DNA of 64,000 nt from Pseudomonas mandelii (GCF_024138395.1 NZ_JAMYDU010000008.1:163642-227641), one strand, 5' to 3'; shown: positions 9,489 to 18,772, numbered from the stretch's first letter. The notes: a model not told the origin generated them from the letters alone. Program-made: numbers and translations.

Positions 9489-10168
9489 GTGAGGCTCCGG
9501 GTCACGGCGGACAGCAGCTGTTCTTCATCCAGCCAACGCAGGCTGCGACCTTTGAATTGCAAGACGCCACGGGTGTATTTGGCGCTGGTCTGAGTGCCGG
9601 ACTGAGACGCCGCATCGAGAATGCGCTCGTCGATAGCGTGAATCCCGTCCACCTCGTCCACTGGCACCACCACCGGCCCGCCGTGAGCGGCGATGATCAG
9701 CATCCGCGGCATCACCCGCGCGCCAGACGCCGCGCCACTGCCGCCGTCGAGCCCCAGCAGTTCCACCAGCGACAGGCATGCCACCAAGGCACCACGTACA
9801 TTCGCCACGCCCAGCAACGCCCCGGAGCGTTGATGCGGCAAGGAGTGAATCGCCTGCAGCGGCGCCACTTCGACCAGGCTGCGAGTGGCCAAACCCAACC
9901 ATTCTTCGCCGAGGCGAAACATCAGCAGCGAGCGGGTTTTCACATCGCTCCCGGCCACAGTGGAGACTTGCTCGCGGTCGTCCTGCTGCAACGCATAGCG
10001 GTCGAGCAAGCGAGTGGCAGCAGCCGAATACACCGCGCAATTGCGGCAATGAATGTGTTCGCTCAGCAGCGGACAGGACTGGTCGCCGTGGATACCGATG
10101 CGGTTCCAGCAGTCGTCGATGGCCTGGGCATCTTCATGGGTGACGCTCAAGGTGTCGGCGGCGTTCAT
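9485..10168 (-). CDS. wspD: CheW-like coupling protein WspD
   Basis: Scaffold that links the receptor WspA to the kinase WspE. Its 227 residues consist of an N-terminal extension of about 80 residues with a Cys-rich stretch (DQSCPLLSEHIHCRNC) and a CheW domain (LLMFRLGEEWLGLATRSLVEV onwards; GVANVRGALVACLSL). The operon contains two CheW proteins (WspB and WspD), as in P. aeruginosa. It overlaps wspC and wspE by four bases at each end. The Cys/His cluster (residues about 32-45) resembles a small metal site, but that is only a guess. Confidence 0.94.
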   Translation of the reverse strand: MNAADTLSVTHEDAQAIDDCWNRIGIHGDQSCPLLSEHIHCRNCAVYSAAATRLLDRYALQQDDREQVSTVAGSDVKTRSLLMFRLGEEWLGLATRSLVEVAPLQAIHSLPHQRSGALLGVANVRGALVACLSLVELLGLDGGSGAASGARVMPRMLIIAAHGGPVVVPVDEVDGIHAIDERILDAASQSGTQTSAKYTRGVLQFKGRSLRWLDEEQLLSAVTRSLT

Positions 10169-11451
10169 CGTTTACGCTCACTGTCTGCGGCGCGCTCGCT
10201 GCGGGCGGCGCGGGCCTGCAATCGTCTGGCACCGGCCGTGTCGCCCTGGGACTGGAGCAAGGCGGCCAAGTGCATCAATGCGTCGGGGTGTTGCGGTTCG
10301 AGGTACAACGCCTTGCGATAAAAACCCTGGGCTTCGAGAGCGCTGCCGGCGAGATCGCTGAGCAGCCCCAGCCAATAAAACACCTGGGCCACCGGTTCGT
10401 GACTGCGCAAATAACTGTCGCACGCTGCCCGAGCCTCGGCACTTTTCCCTTCGTTAGCCAGCGCGGCGATGTTCGCCAGCAGCGTGGCGGCGTCTGAAGG
10501 GGTGACCTGCGAAGGTGTGACTTGGGGAGTCTGCGGCAGCGGGACGACCGTCGCAAAAGGCCGACTGCGCATCGGCGGCGGTGTCACGCTGCGCACCGGT
10601 TGTTGCACCGGCAGTGGCAATGGCGTTGGCACGAAGGACGCGAGCGGTTCCGGCGCACTTTGACGACTGAAGGCAAACGACTGCGGGATACCGATCGAGC
10701 GCATGCCGAAACGCCCCAGCAAACTGCCCTCCGCCGGGCCGATAAACAGTACGCCGTCGACGTGGGTCAGGCGCTTGAGCACTTCGAACACCTGCTGCTG
10801 GGTCGGCTGATCGAAATAGATCAACAAATTGCGGCAGAACACGAAGTCATAGGGTGGCTCACTGACCAGCAAGGCCGGGTCCAGCAAATTGCCGACCTGC
10901 AAACGCACCTGCTCAAGCACGCGCCCGCCAAGACGATAGTTGTCGTTTTCAGCCGTGAAATGCCGCTCGCGAAAGTCGATGTCCTGGCCACGAAACGAAT
11001 TCTTGCCATACAGCGCGAGCCTGGCCTTTTCCACCGACAGCGGGCTGACATCCATGCCGTCGACCTTGAACTGGTGCGGCGCCAGTCCGGCATCGAGCAA
11101 TGCCATGGCGATGGAGTAAGGCTCTTCGCCGGTGGAACACGGCAGACTGAGAATCCGCAGGGCGCGCATGTTATTGATCGCCGCCAGCCGTTTGGCCGCC
11201 AATTTCGCCAGTGTGGCGAAGGATTCCGGGTAACGGAAAAACCAGGTCTCGGGGACGATTACCGCTTCGATCAGCGCCTGTTGTTCGTCGCGCGAACCCA
11301 GCAGGGTGTGCCAGTACTCATCGGCCGTCAGCGCCCGAGCCGCCGTGCAGCGCTGGCGTACCGCGCGTTCGATGATCGCCGGGCCGACCGAGCCCACATC
11401 GAGGCCGATACGTTCCTTGAGGAAATCGAAAAACCTTTGATCGCTGCTCAT
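10165..11451 (-). CDS. wspC: CheR-type methyltransferase with TPR, WspC
   Basis: Methylates glutamates of WspA using S-adenosylmethionine. It opposes WspF and is needed for signalling. The 428 residues comprise an N-terminal CheR all-alpha domain, the SAM-binding CheR domain (LPCSTGEEPYSIAMALLDAG; FCRNLLIYFD), a Pro-rich linker at about 275-320, and C-terminal TPR-like repeats (YWLGLLSDLAGSALEAQGFY, LEPQHPDALMHLAALLQ). The TPR tail is typical of WspC and is absent from E. coli CheR. The gene overlaps wspB and wspD by four bases. Confidence 0.95.
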   Translation of the reverse strand: MSSDQRFFDFLKERIGLDVGSVGPAIIERAVRQRCTAARALTADEYWHTLLGSRDEQQALIEAVIVPETWFFRYPESFATLAKLAAKRLAAINNMRALRILSLPCSTGEEPYSIAMALLDAGLAPHQFKVDGMDVSPLSVEKARLALYGKNSFRGQDIDFRERHFTAENDNYRLGGRVLEQVRLQVGNLLDPALLVSEPPYDFVFCRNLLIYFDQPTQQQVFEVLKRLTHVDGVLFIGPAEGSLLGRFGMRSIGIPQSFAFSRQSAPEPLASFVPTPLPLPVQQPVRSVTPPPMRSRPFATVVPLPQTPQVTPSQVTPSDAATLLANIAALANEGKSAEARAACDSYLRSHEPVAQVFYWLGLLSDLAGSALEAQGFYRKALYLEPQHPDALMHLAALLQSQGDTAGARRLQARAARSERAADSERKR

Positions 11452-11984
11452 CCCTGCTCCTCAAACTGCGCCAGGTCCAACGGCGGCGAGGGAAACAACA
11501 AGACGCGGACTTGTTCGTCCAGCAAATCGGCAACCCGCACCCATTGCAGTAAACCCTGGGCATCTTCGCGCACCGGCCCGAGGTACGGCGCTTGGCGATT
11601 GTCCAGGCCATAAGGCTGAAAATCTGCCGGATTGCAGCGCAACGTGTCGGTTGCCTGCTCCAGAATCAGCCCGAGCAATTGCGCAGGCGTCGTCTCATCC
11701 GGCCGATAGTGCACCAGCACCAGCCGCGTGCTGGTGCGGGCCTGGGCCGGTTGGGCGAAGGTCAGGGCGCTGAGGTCGATCACCGGCACCACCGCGCCGC
11801 GATAGGCGAACACCCCCGCCACCCAGTCCGGCGCCCGGGGAATGGGTTTCAACGGCAGCTGCGGCAGCACTTCGGCCACCTCGATGGCCTGCAAGGCGTA
11901 ACGCTCGTTGCCGATGCGGAACACCAAAAACAACGACTGCTTCGCCGGCATCACCGCGCCGCGCTTGACCGCGAGCTCGCTCAT
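11448..11984 (-). CDS. wspB: CheW-like coupling protein WspB
   Basis: This 178-residue single-domain CheW protein (FLVFRIGNERYALQAIEVAEV; GVFAYRGAVVPVIDLSAL) couples the receptor to WspE. Its start codon overlaps the wspA stop by one base (TGATG), so translation should be coupled to the receptor gene. It lacks the N-terminal extension seen in WspD. Confidence 0.94.
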   Translation of the reverse strand: MSELAVKRGAVMPAKQSLFLVFRIGNERYALQAIEVAEVLPQLPLKPIPRAPDWVAGVFAYRGAVVPVIDLSALTFAQPAQARTSTRLVLVHYRPDETTPAQLLGLILEQATDTLRCNPADFQPYGLDNRQAPYLGPVREDAQGLLQWVRVADLLDEQVRVLLFPSPPLDLAQFEEQG

Positions 11985-13606
11985 CAGACTTTGAATCGCG
12001 AGACGCCGCCACGCAGCCCTACGGCCACCTGGCTCAGTTCATCGATGGCGAAACTGGCCTGACGCAGGGACTCGACGGTCTGGCTGCTGGCATCGCCCAA
12101 CTGCACCAACGCGTGGTTGATCTGCTCGGCGCCAGTGGCCTGGGCCTGCATGCCTTCGTTGACCATCAACACCCGTGGCGCCAGCGCCTGAACCTGATGA
12201 ATGATCTGCGACAACTGCTCGCCCACCTGCTGCACCTCGGACATGCCTCGACGCACTTCTTCGGAAAACTTGTCCATGCCCATGACCCCGGCCGACACCG
12301 CCGACTGGATCTCGCGCACCATCTGCTCGATGTCGTAGGTGGCCACAGCAGTCTGGTCCGCCAGACGCCGCACTTCGGTGGCAACCACGGCAAACCCGCG
12401 ACCGTATTCACCGGCCTTCTCGGCTTCGATCGCGGCGTTCAGGGACAGCAGGTTGGTTTGGTCGGCGACTTTGACGATAGTCACCACCACCTGATTGATG
12501 TTGCCAGCCTTCTCATTGAGGATCGCCAGTTTGGCGTTGACCAGATCGGCCGCGCCCATCACCGAGTGCATGGTGTCTTCCATGCGCGCCAAGCCTTGTT
12601 GACCGGAACCGGCCAGCACCGACGCCTGATCGGCGGCGGTGGAGACTTCGGTCATGGTGCGCACCAGATCCCGCGAGGTGGCGGCAATTTCCCGCGATGT
12701 CGCACCGATTTCGGTGGTAGTGGCCGCGGTTTCAGTGGCGGTGGCCTGCTGCTGCTTGGACGTCGCGGCGATTTCCGTGACCGACGTGGTGACTTGCACC
12801 GAGGACCGCTGGGCCTGGGACACCAGCGAGGTGAGCTCGGTCATCATGTCGTTGAAGCCGGTTTCCACCGCGCCGAACTCATCCTTGCGATCAAGATCCA
12901 GACGACTGCTGAGATCGCCGGTGCGCATGATTTCGAGGATATCCACAATGCGATTCATCGGCGCCATGATCGCGCGCATCAGCAGCAGACCACACAGGCC
13001 GGCGACGATGATCGCCACCAACAAAGAGACTCCCATGCTGATCTTGGCGGCTGTCACCGCTTCACCGATGGCCAGTGTGGCTTCGTCAGCCAGATCGTGA
13101 TTATGCTCGATGAGGCTGTTCAACTGCTTGCGTCCATTGACCCAGGCCGGAGTGAGCTTTTGCTCCAGAGCAAGACGCGCTGATTCGTACTCTTTGCGCT
13201 GATAGAGGTCGATGACGCTCGTCAGTTCTTGATTGAAGAGCTGATGAAACGCTTCGAATTTGTCAAATGTGGCCTGATCTTCCGGTGTGAAAATGGTTTT
13301 GCGGTAGTTGGTCATCTGCTCGTTCAAGCGCTCTTCGAAGCCCTTGTACATGGCATGGTCGGCGGGTGTTATTTCGCGACGTCCGGAAAGGCCGACAATC
13401 TGCTGGGTCAGGTTGTAGCTGTCGACCCAGGCACCGCGCATCATCGAGCTGAAATACACCCCGGGAACCGCGTCATTACGGACCCTTTCTGCGCTGGCGT
13501 CGATTTTCATCAACCGAGAAAAAGAGATCACAACCATCAACAGCATGATCGCGATAATCACCGCAAAGCTCGCCAAAATGCGTTGGCGCAATGTCCAGTT
13601 CTTCAC
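11984..13606 (-). CDS. wspA: methyl-accepting chemotaxis-like receptor WspA
   Basis: Membrane receptor of the Wsp surface-sensing pathway and first gene of the operon. The 540 residues comprise a cytoplasmic N-terminus, TM1 at about 10-31, a periplasmic four-helix-bundle sensor (about 32-190), TM2 at about 190-212, a HAMP domain and a long signalling coiled coil. The conserved hairpin tip is EKAGEYGRGFAVVATEVRRLADQ. Several Gln/Glu-rich heptads near it are likely methylation sites. In P. aeruginosa the homologue responds to surface contact, and the same is inferred here. Upstream lies repeat DNA, so the promoter must be in the few bases between 13607 and about 13650 or within the repeat. Confidence 0.95.
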   Translation of the reverse strand: MKNWTLRQRILASFAVIIAIMLLMVVISFSRLMKIDASAERVRNDAVPGVYFSSMMRGAWVDSYNLTQQIVGLSGRREITPADHAMYKGFEERLNEQMTNYRKTIFTPEDQATFDKFEAFHQLFNQELTSVIDLYQRKEYESARLALEQKLTPAWVNGRKQLNSLIEHNHDLADEATLAIGEAVTAAKISMGVSLLVAIIVAGLCGLLLMRAIMAPMNRIVDILEIMRTGDLSSRLDLDRKDEFGAVETGFNDMMTELTSLVSQAQRSSVQVTTSVTEIAATSKQQQATATETAATTTEIGATSREIAATSRDLVRTMTEVSTAADQASVLAGSGQQGLARMEDTMHSVMGAADLVNAKLAILNEKAGNINQVVVTIVKVADQTNLLSLNAAIEAEKAGEYGRGFAVVATEVRRLADQTAVATYDIEQMVREIQSAVSAGVMGMDKFSEEVRRGMSEVQQVGEQLSQIIHQVQALAPRVLMVNEGMQAQATGAEQINHALVQLGDASSQTVESLRQASFAIDELSQVAVGLRGGVSRFKV

Positions 13607-13654
13607 AGTCAGTCCTCGGTGCGGGTCAAATTGCGGGGGAGTATAGCCGAGGCC

Positions 13655-13750
13655 TGTGGGAGCGGGCTTGCTCGCGAAGAACGATCACGCGGTGTTAGTC
13701 ACGAACCTTTGTGGCGAGGGGCTTGCCCCCGTCCGGCTGCGCAGCAGTCG
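13655..13750. repeat. REP-like repeats upstream of wspA
   Basis: A CTGTGGGAGCGGGCTTGCTCGCGAAG unit is followed by an inverted, diverged copy TTTGTGGCGAGGGGCTTGCCCCCG and a short GGCTGCGCAGCAGTCGC palindrome. It overlaps the end of the broken DUF6124 gene. Confidence 0.75.
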
Positions 13751-13984
13751 CAAACCCGGCAAATGAGGTTGTCTGAATAAGCGCAGTAGCCCGCCAGCTC
13801 ACCCAGCATGACCACCTGTTGAATGCCCAACATGGTGTTGCGATGCGAGCCTTCCAGCAACCCGGCGAAATCACTGAACATCACCCTCGCCGCGGTCAGG
13901 GTTTCGCAGGCTTTTGCCAGCAGGGTTTCGTTATCGACCTCGGTGCCGACGTGGAAATGGTGCTGGGGTTTGCGTGGAGTGTTT
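13699..13984 (-). pseudogene. DUF6124-like gene, 3' part, cut off by IS66
   Basis: The minus strand encodes the C-terminal half of a DUF6124-type small Pseudomonas protein (VDNETLLAKACETL, GLLEGSHRNTMLGIQQV, MLGELA). It has no start codon because the IS66 element sits directly upstream. Joining this piece to the 16008-16136 piece, with the IS and one target copy removed, keeps one open frame (PKNT then PRKPQHHFHVGTEVDNE). Past MLGELA the usual C-terminus is lost, and the frame runs into repeat sequence before stopping at 13699. The gene may therefore already have been degenerate before the insertion. Confidence 0.75.
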
Positions 13985-14027
13985 GTAAGCGCTCCATGAA
14001 CCCCGTCTATTCAAATAGGCGGCGCGC

Positions 14028-15544
14028 TTAGCGAGGCGATGCGGGCGAGCAGTTCCAAGGCAGCAAGGCTTCGTAATCTTCAACCGAGGTTGCCTGTGGC
14101 AGGCGCTCAAGTGTGTGGCGCAGCCACGCATAGGGCTCTTGGCCGTTGGCTTTAGCCGTCTCGACCAAACTGTAAAGTTGAGCGCTGGCCGCTGCGCCCT
14201 TGGGCGTATCGCTGAATAACCAGTTCTTTTCGGCCAATGACAAAGGGCCTGATCGCACGCTCTGCCACAGTAACCGGCTTCGGTGTAGCGCACCAACTTG
14301 ATCCAGTTGCTGGCCAGGTAGCTGATGGCTTTGCCCAGTGCATTTTGCGCCGTCACTTGTGGCTGGGTTTTCTCCAGCCATGTTTGCAACTGCGCCAACA
14401 CCGGCAGGCTGTTTTGTTGTCGGCTTTCGTGGCGATGATCATCACCGACTTCTTTTAAATCTCGCTCGATACCGTACAGCTTGTTGATCAGATTCAGGGC
14501 GATATCGGCACGCCCGGTTTTGCCTTTAGGCTGCACCTTTTGCGCCTCGACAAATTTGCGTCGCGCATGTGCCCAACAGCCTAAACGTTCGACACCGGAT
14601 TGCGCGCCCAAGGCGTTATAACCAGCGTAATCATCGGTCATCAGGTAGCCGCGATAACCTTCAAGCAGGCGCGACGGAACCTCCTGCGCCCGGCTGGTCG
14701 AGTAGTCAAAAAGGATCACCGGCTGATCCGGCGGCCCGCCGGTTTGAACCCACATCCAGGATTGACTGGTCGGCTCTCGATCAGGCTCTTTCAGCACTTG
14801 CACGCGCGTTTCGTCGCAGTGGATGACGCGACTTTCCAGCAGCCGATCGCGCATCAAGTTGAGCAAGGGGTGCAGGTGTTCGCCGCACTGGATAACCCAG
14901 CGTGCCAAGGTTTGTCGTGGAATATCGACACCGTGGCGACCGAGTACTTTTTCGAAGCGATGCAGTGGCAGGCCATCGACGTATGTGGTCGTCAGCAACA
15001 TCGCCAAAACGCTGGGGCTAGCCATGCTCTTTTCGATCAGCTGCGCCGGTTTGTCAGCCGTGACCGGCGCGGTTTCACAGTCACGGCAGGCATAGACCTT
15101 GCGCACATGTTTGATCACGCGGATTTGCATCGGCACGATCTCGAGCTGCTCGCTGATTTCCTGGCCAATGCTGTGTTTACGGCAACCGCAGGCGCAGGTC
15201 AGCTCGTGCTCGGGCAGTTCGTGGATGACTTCGATACGCGGAAGATCAGCGGGCAGAGGCTTGCGTTTACCGCGATGTTTGGTCGGCGCTACGACCTCTT
15301 CTTCAACCGCTTCGTCGACAGACTCGGCCGCGCTTTCAGCTTCGTTGAACAAGGCCATTTGCGGGGTCGCGGGATCAGCTGTCTGCTCTGACTTGCGCCC
15401 GAAAAGGCGCTGACGCAACAGCGCGTTTTCTTCTTCAAGATGAACGATCTTGCCCTTATCCGACTCGCGCTCACTCAGCATTTGCTCAAGCAGTTGCTTG
15501 AGCAAAACAGGGTCGGCAGGAAGGTCTTTGGGCATGGAAATCAT
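14028..15544 (-). pseudogene. tnpC: IS66 TnpC transposase, frameshifted near the catalytic Glu
   Basis: The first 420 or so residues read as normal IS66 transposase: a leucine-zipper start (KIVHLEEENALLRQRLFGRKS), a zinc-finger-like segment (CACGCRKH ... CRDC), the first DDE Asp in IHCDETRVQVL and the second in YLMTDDYAGYNAL. After YTEAGY (about 14270) the canonical LPIDNNRAEN segment is mostly missing. The remnant AERAIRPFVIGRK is in a second frame. A further one-base shift near 14225 moves the C-terminal WLFSDTPKGAAASAQLYSLV into a third frame that ends at 14028. The product would be non-functional. Confidence 0.85.
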
Positions 15545-15562
15545 GCCCTGGATTATACCGAA

Positions 15563-15922
15563 TCAGGCGACGAATCGAGGCGTCAAAACTTGATGCGGAC
15601 GGTTGCGCCACAAATCAAAACCGTCCAATAACCAGTTGAGTTCTTGAACCGTCAGCACGATGGCTTCATCCGAACAATCCGGCGATGTTTTAAAGCGCTC
15701 AGACTCCAGCCGCTTTAGCCAAAGGCAAAAGCCGTTGCGTTCCCAATATAAAATCTTCACTCGGTTTCGAGGCTTGTTGAGGAAGACGAAAAGCACCGGG
15801 TCAAACACCGCGACCTTGATATCCAGTTCGACCAGAGCCGCGAGGCCGTCGATGGATTTTCGGAAGTCGACGGGCTTGGGGTAGAGATAGACTTTTTCGA
15901 CTTTGGCGTCGGGACGCATCAT
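15563..15922 (-). CDS. tnpB: IS66 accessory protein TnpB
   Basis: Second conserved protein of IS66 elements (Orf2), required for transposition; its exact role is unclear. About 119 residues starting MMRPDAKVEKVYLYPKPVDF. The typical FRKSIDGLAALVE and ILYWERNGFCLWLKRLE motifs are present and undamaged. A start eleven codons further upstream (15955) is also open. It lies immediately upstream of tnpC, inside the element. Confidence 0.88.
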   Translation of the reverse strand: MMRPDAKVEKVYLYPKPVDFRKSIDGLAALVELDIKVAVFDPVLFVFLNKPRNRVKILYWERNGFCLWLKRLESERFKTSPDCSDEAIVLTVQELNWLLDGFDLWRNRPHQVLTPRFVA

Positions 15923-16007
15923 GAGGTGCGGGCTCCGGAAAAGAATCGGGAGCACAGCATCGGGGATCAGGGGGCGGCTTTGAATGTGGGGTTCATGGAG
16001 CGCTTAC

Positions 16008-16136
16008 GAGTGTTTTTGGGGGTAGGCGGGTTGAGGTCGTGGTCGGCGGCCTCGTTGAGTTTTTTTGAATCGGTGTTTTCGGATGGGGGTGCCGGATCGG
16101 TTTCCGACGGATTTGGACTGTTTGAACGACAGCGTC
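16008..16136 (-). pseudogene. DUF6124-like gene, 5' part, cut off by IS66
   Basis: The minus strand encodes SPNPSETDPAPPSENTDSKKLNEAA, the usual N-terminal region of DUF6124 proteins, then runs into the IS66 end. No good start codon is present at the expected place: upstream in frame the sequence passes into repeat DNA (16150-16237). The FKQS-like start appears in another frame. The helix usually reading ADRALDHYL is shortened to ADHDL. The gene thus had 5' damage besides the insertion. Confidence 0.7.
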
Positions 16137-16149
16137 GTTTGTAAGAAAA

Positions 16150-16237
16150 AAGATCGCAGCCTACGGCAGCACACGACCGGGTACACCCGTATCCAACGGA
16201 TAAACGCGGGTTCCGTAGGAGCTGCTGAAGGCTGCGG
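16150..16237. repeat. degenerate inverted repeat (AGATCGCAGCC / GGCTGCGG type)
   Basis: The arms AAGATCGCAGCCTACGGCAGC and GTAGGAGCTGCTGAAGGCTGCGG match the family seen cleanly at 23641-23742. It separates the DUF6124 remnant from the large protein gene. Confidence 0.7.
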
Positions 16238-16277
16238 TTTGTCAGCGCAGCTGCTTTTTCGTACTTTTTTTTGCCGT

Positions 16278-18698
16278 TCACGCCCAGTTGATTATGTGCG
16301 TGTTGGATCGTAGATTCGAGTCATAGTCGATCAATTGATGGTAATGGTGTTTGCCGCCATTCCACCATCCGAGTTGAGACCAGTTTACTTGGTGTGGGTC
16401 AAGGGTGAACTGGTACCCTCCCCCCCATTGAGTGGTCAACAATACCGCTCGCGCATAGGGACGTGACTGAACCGTGCCATAAAACACTACCCAATGACTC
16501 GCGCTACCGCCCGAATAGAGGTAGGCCCCGTTCGATAACACATAAGCTATGGTTGGAGCTTGCGGCGGTGGCAGCACCGTAATCGTGCGAGCTACTGATA
16601 CTGGCTGCGAACCTTGTAAGCTCTTGGCATATAGGTCATGACTCTTCAAGGCCAGCCCTGCCAACGCGTGGGACGAAATACCCTGATCGCTTGCCGTTTG
16701 TGTGCTGACAGGTGTCAGTCCATTGAGAAGTTGCACAAGCAAATTGGGACTGGAATAAACAATCACGGTGAGGTGGGTATCGGTGGTGTGCGCTCCAACC
16801 TCCCGTCCGGAACTGTCCTTCAGCGAAGTGATACTGGGAGTTGCTAGCGGCTCGGTAATAATCCGATAACTGTTAAGCGGCAAGCTCACGATCGTTTGAT
16901 CGTTCTCGTTGGGACACAGATCTACTTCTGCCCAACACGTCAGTACACTGTTGTTCTTTAACATCAGCAAATCTTTACGCAAAACTGGCTTATTCAAGCC
17001 GGATTCACTTTCCACAAGCGACGTTTCTCCACTGGCGATAGGAATTGTGACAGCATGACCATTGCTGTTAGTTCCGGTGGCTCCCAACTTATATGGCTGG
17101 CCTTCAGCAATTAGTGGCCAGCATTGGAGACAAAGATTCGCATCGCCAGTGAAGAGGCGACTATCCACGATCTCACCTTGCGCCTCAACAATCACAGGCG
17201 ATGGAAAATTGGGATCTTGATGCCTGTATGTCCCCACTTCGATTACCAATGGTTCGGAAGTGAATTCTTTGTTTCCACGTCGCAGAATCCATTCCAATTT
17301 AACCTTGATCCCGATATTGGCACGAATAAATGATGGTGGAAGTTTGAAGTTGGCCACCGAGTTGGAGTTGAAAGGTTTGAAATTGAAATTTGGCGACCCA
17401 GCGCCCGACGCCCCTCCCGTGACCACCAGTCTGGCTGCATCCCCAGCTTGAAACCCGGACAGTTTTGCACGTGCATTGACACCTTCGAGGTTATTTTGCG
17501 GAAGAAGTACATTTCCTTCGCTGAGTACATGTACCATCACCGGAGGCAAAGCCCCCTCGCCTGCATCGAGTACCCGAGCTTTCGCTTTATAAGATCTGGC
17601 GACCACCATGTCGTCTCTGATCAGCTCGCAATCCATCTCTACCTGACCGCCCGGCAGAACCTTCCCTACAGATATTTTCAAATCAATGGCTGATGGCACC
17701 CTTCCTACCGATTCTTCAGGACTATCCGTCACCAACGTACCGTCAGGCCCTTCGCAACGATAGCGGCCCCTGAGAATATCGCCGGTTTGGAACACCCCCC
17801 TGATCGTATTTACCCGCGCAGTGAGATACTTTGTTTTGTTCAAGATGACGCGATCGATAGTTTCCGGGTCGTCGTTTTGATAGTTATCTGGATCTTCAAT
17901 GTAATCTGGCCTCTCGAATTGTTTTTCCGTACCGTCGATATCTCGCTCAACAGCTTTTGACCAGAGATTTCGTTCAGGGTAGTTCAACAACTGATCGTGA
18001 GGCTGGCAAATAAACAGAAAATTTGGGCTGCTTCCGGCCTCTTCGAAAACTTCCTTTCTGATAAGAATCGAGATGGGCTCACCGACAACATCCGGATCGA
18101 GCGGATCGTCCGGCATGCCCACTACACGCGTGACGGGAACTCCGTTGCATTTCACAAGGATGACATCCCAAAGTTTCATGAAAGGATACCAAACAGATAA
18201 CCACACACCCGCGTTAATTTCCCTTGGCCCGATATCTTTTGGCACTTCGAGAACGATGCGATCATGAAAGTCATCGGCAGGATTGACGTCGTAGCCACAA
18301 ATGCGATTTGAACTATATACAACATAAAGGGAGATTGATTCGTTGGCGTTTCCGCTCAGACGCACCTCCAAATAACTGAACCGGTTAATTCCATTCAACA
18401 ATATTGTTTCAGAAACACGAAAAGTACGTCGAAGATTATCGTCAATTACCGGTGGAACATCGACCGCTACACCATTGTGTAAAATCGATACCGATGCAAT
18501 AGGGTCGCCCGGCTGATCACGCGGAGGATCGACGACAATATCAAGCTTGCCACTCTCGACTAACCTGAGGGACACACCGACCAAAGGCTCTCCCGCGTCT
18601 GGGTCCTCGCTTTTGACGCCCGGTGTAGAACCGGGAATCAACGGAGGAACATCTTGCAGGACGCTATTTTCAGTACTCATCGAGAGATCGTCACTCAT
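16278..18698 (-). CDS. large modular beta-rich protein, paralogue A (function unknown)
   Basis: This 806-residue protein starts at MSDDLSMSTEN; AAGGAG lies six bases before the ATG, which favours it over the Met 17 codons upstream. It has no signal peptide and no long membrane segment. It looks like a string of Ig-like beta modules of about 110-140 residues, with phrases such as ASVSILHNGVAVDVPPVI, QTGDILRGRYRCEGPDG and FQAGDAARLVV..GASGAGSP. It is clearly paralogous to the gene at 19779-22130 (shared GASGAGSP, SxANF, FIxANxG, KVKLxxxxxRxG). The C-terminal 120 or so residues (SGGSASHWVVFYGTV, NWSQLGWWNGGKHHYH) have no match in the paralogue. Base composition is visibly more AT-rich than in flanking genes. 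I do not recognise the family. Confidence 0.8.
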   Translation of the reverse strand: MSDDLSMSTENSVLQDVPPLIPGSTPGVKSEDPDAGEPLVGVSLRLVESGKLDIVVDPPRDQPGDPIASVSILHNGVAVDVPPVIDDNLRRTFRVSETILLNGINRFSYLEVRLSGNANESISLYVVYSSNRICGYDVNPADDFHDRIVLEVPKDIGPREINAGVWLSVWYPFMKLWDVILVKCNGVPVTRVVGMPDDPLDPDVVGEPISILIRKEVFEEAGSSPNFLFICQPHDQLLNYPERNLWSKAVERDIDGTEKQFERPDYIEDPDNYQNDDPETIDRVILNKTKYLTARVNTIRGVFQTGDILRGRYRCEGPDGTLVTDSPEESVGRVPSAIDLKISVGKVLPGGQVEMDCELIRDDMVVARSYKAKARVLDAGEGALPPVMVHVLSEGNVLLPQNNLEGVNARAKLSGFQAGDAARLVVTGGASGAGSPNFNFKPFNSNSVANFKLPPSFIRANIGIKVKLEWILRRGNKEFTSEPLVIEVGTYRHQDPNFPSPVIVEAQGEIVDSRLFTGDANLCLQCWPLIAEGQPYKLGATGTNSNGHAVTIPIASGETSLVESESGLNKPVLRKDLLMLKNNSVLTCWAEVDLCPNENDQTIVSLPLNSYRIITEPLATPSITSLKDSSGREVGAHTTDTHLTVIVYSSPNLLVQLLNGLTPVSTQTASDQGISSHALAGLALKSHDLYAKSLQGSQPVSVARTITVLPPPQAPTIAYVLSNGAYLYSGGSASHWVVFYGTVQSRPYARAVLLTTQWGGGYQFTLDPHQVNWSQLGWWNGGKHHYHQLIDYDSNLRSNTHIINWA

Positions 18699-18772
18699 CA
18701 CACACTCCTTGTTGACAGCCGCATGCTGCGGTCCAATGAGAGCCATCAAACCCCCAGGCCGTAGATTTGGCT

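Larger units (their letters stand above)
13985..16007 (-). mobile_element. IS66-family insertion sequence, 2023 bp
   Basis: The ends are perfect 20-bp inverted repeats beginning GTAAGCGCTCCATGAACCCC. IS66 elements typically begin GTAAGCG. The element is flanked by the 8-bp direct repeat GAGTGTTT (13977-13984 and 16008-16015), the target-duplication length of the family. It carries tnpB and a broken tnpC. There is no room for a tnpA/orf1 gene, as in some IS66 subgroups. The perfect ends and duplication suggest fairly recent insertion, but the transposase damage suggests it cannot move without help. Confidence 0.95.
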
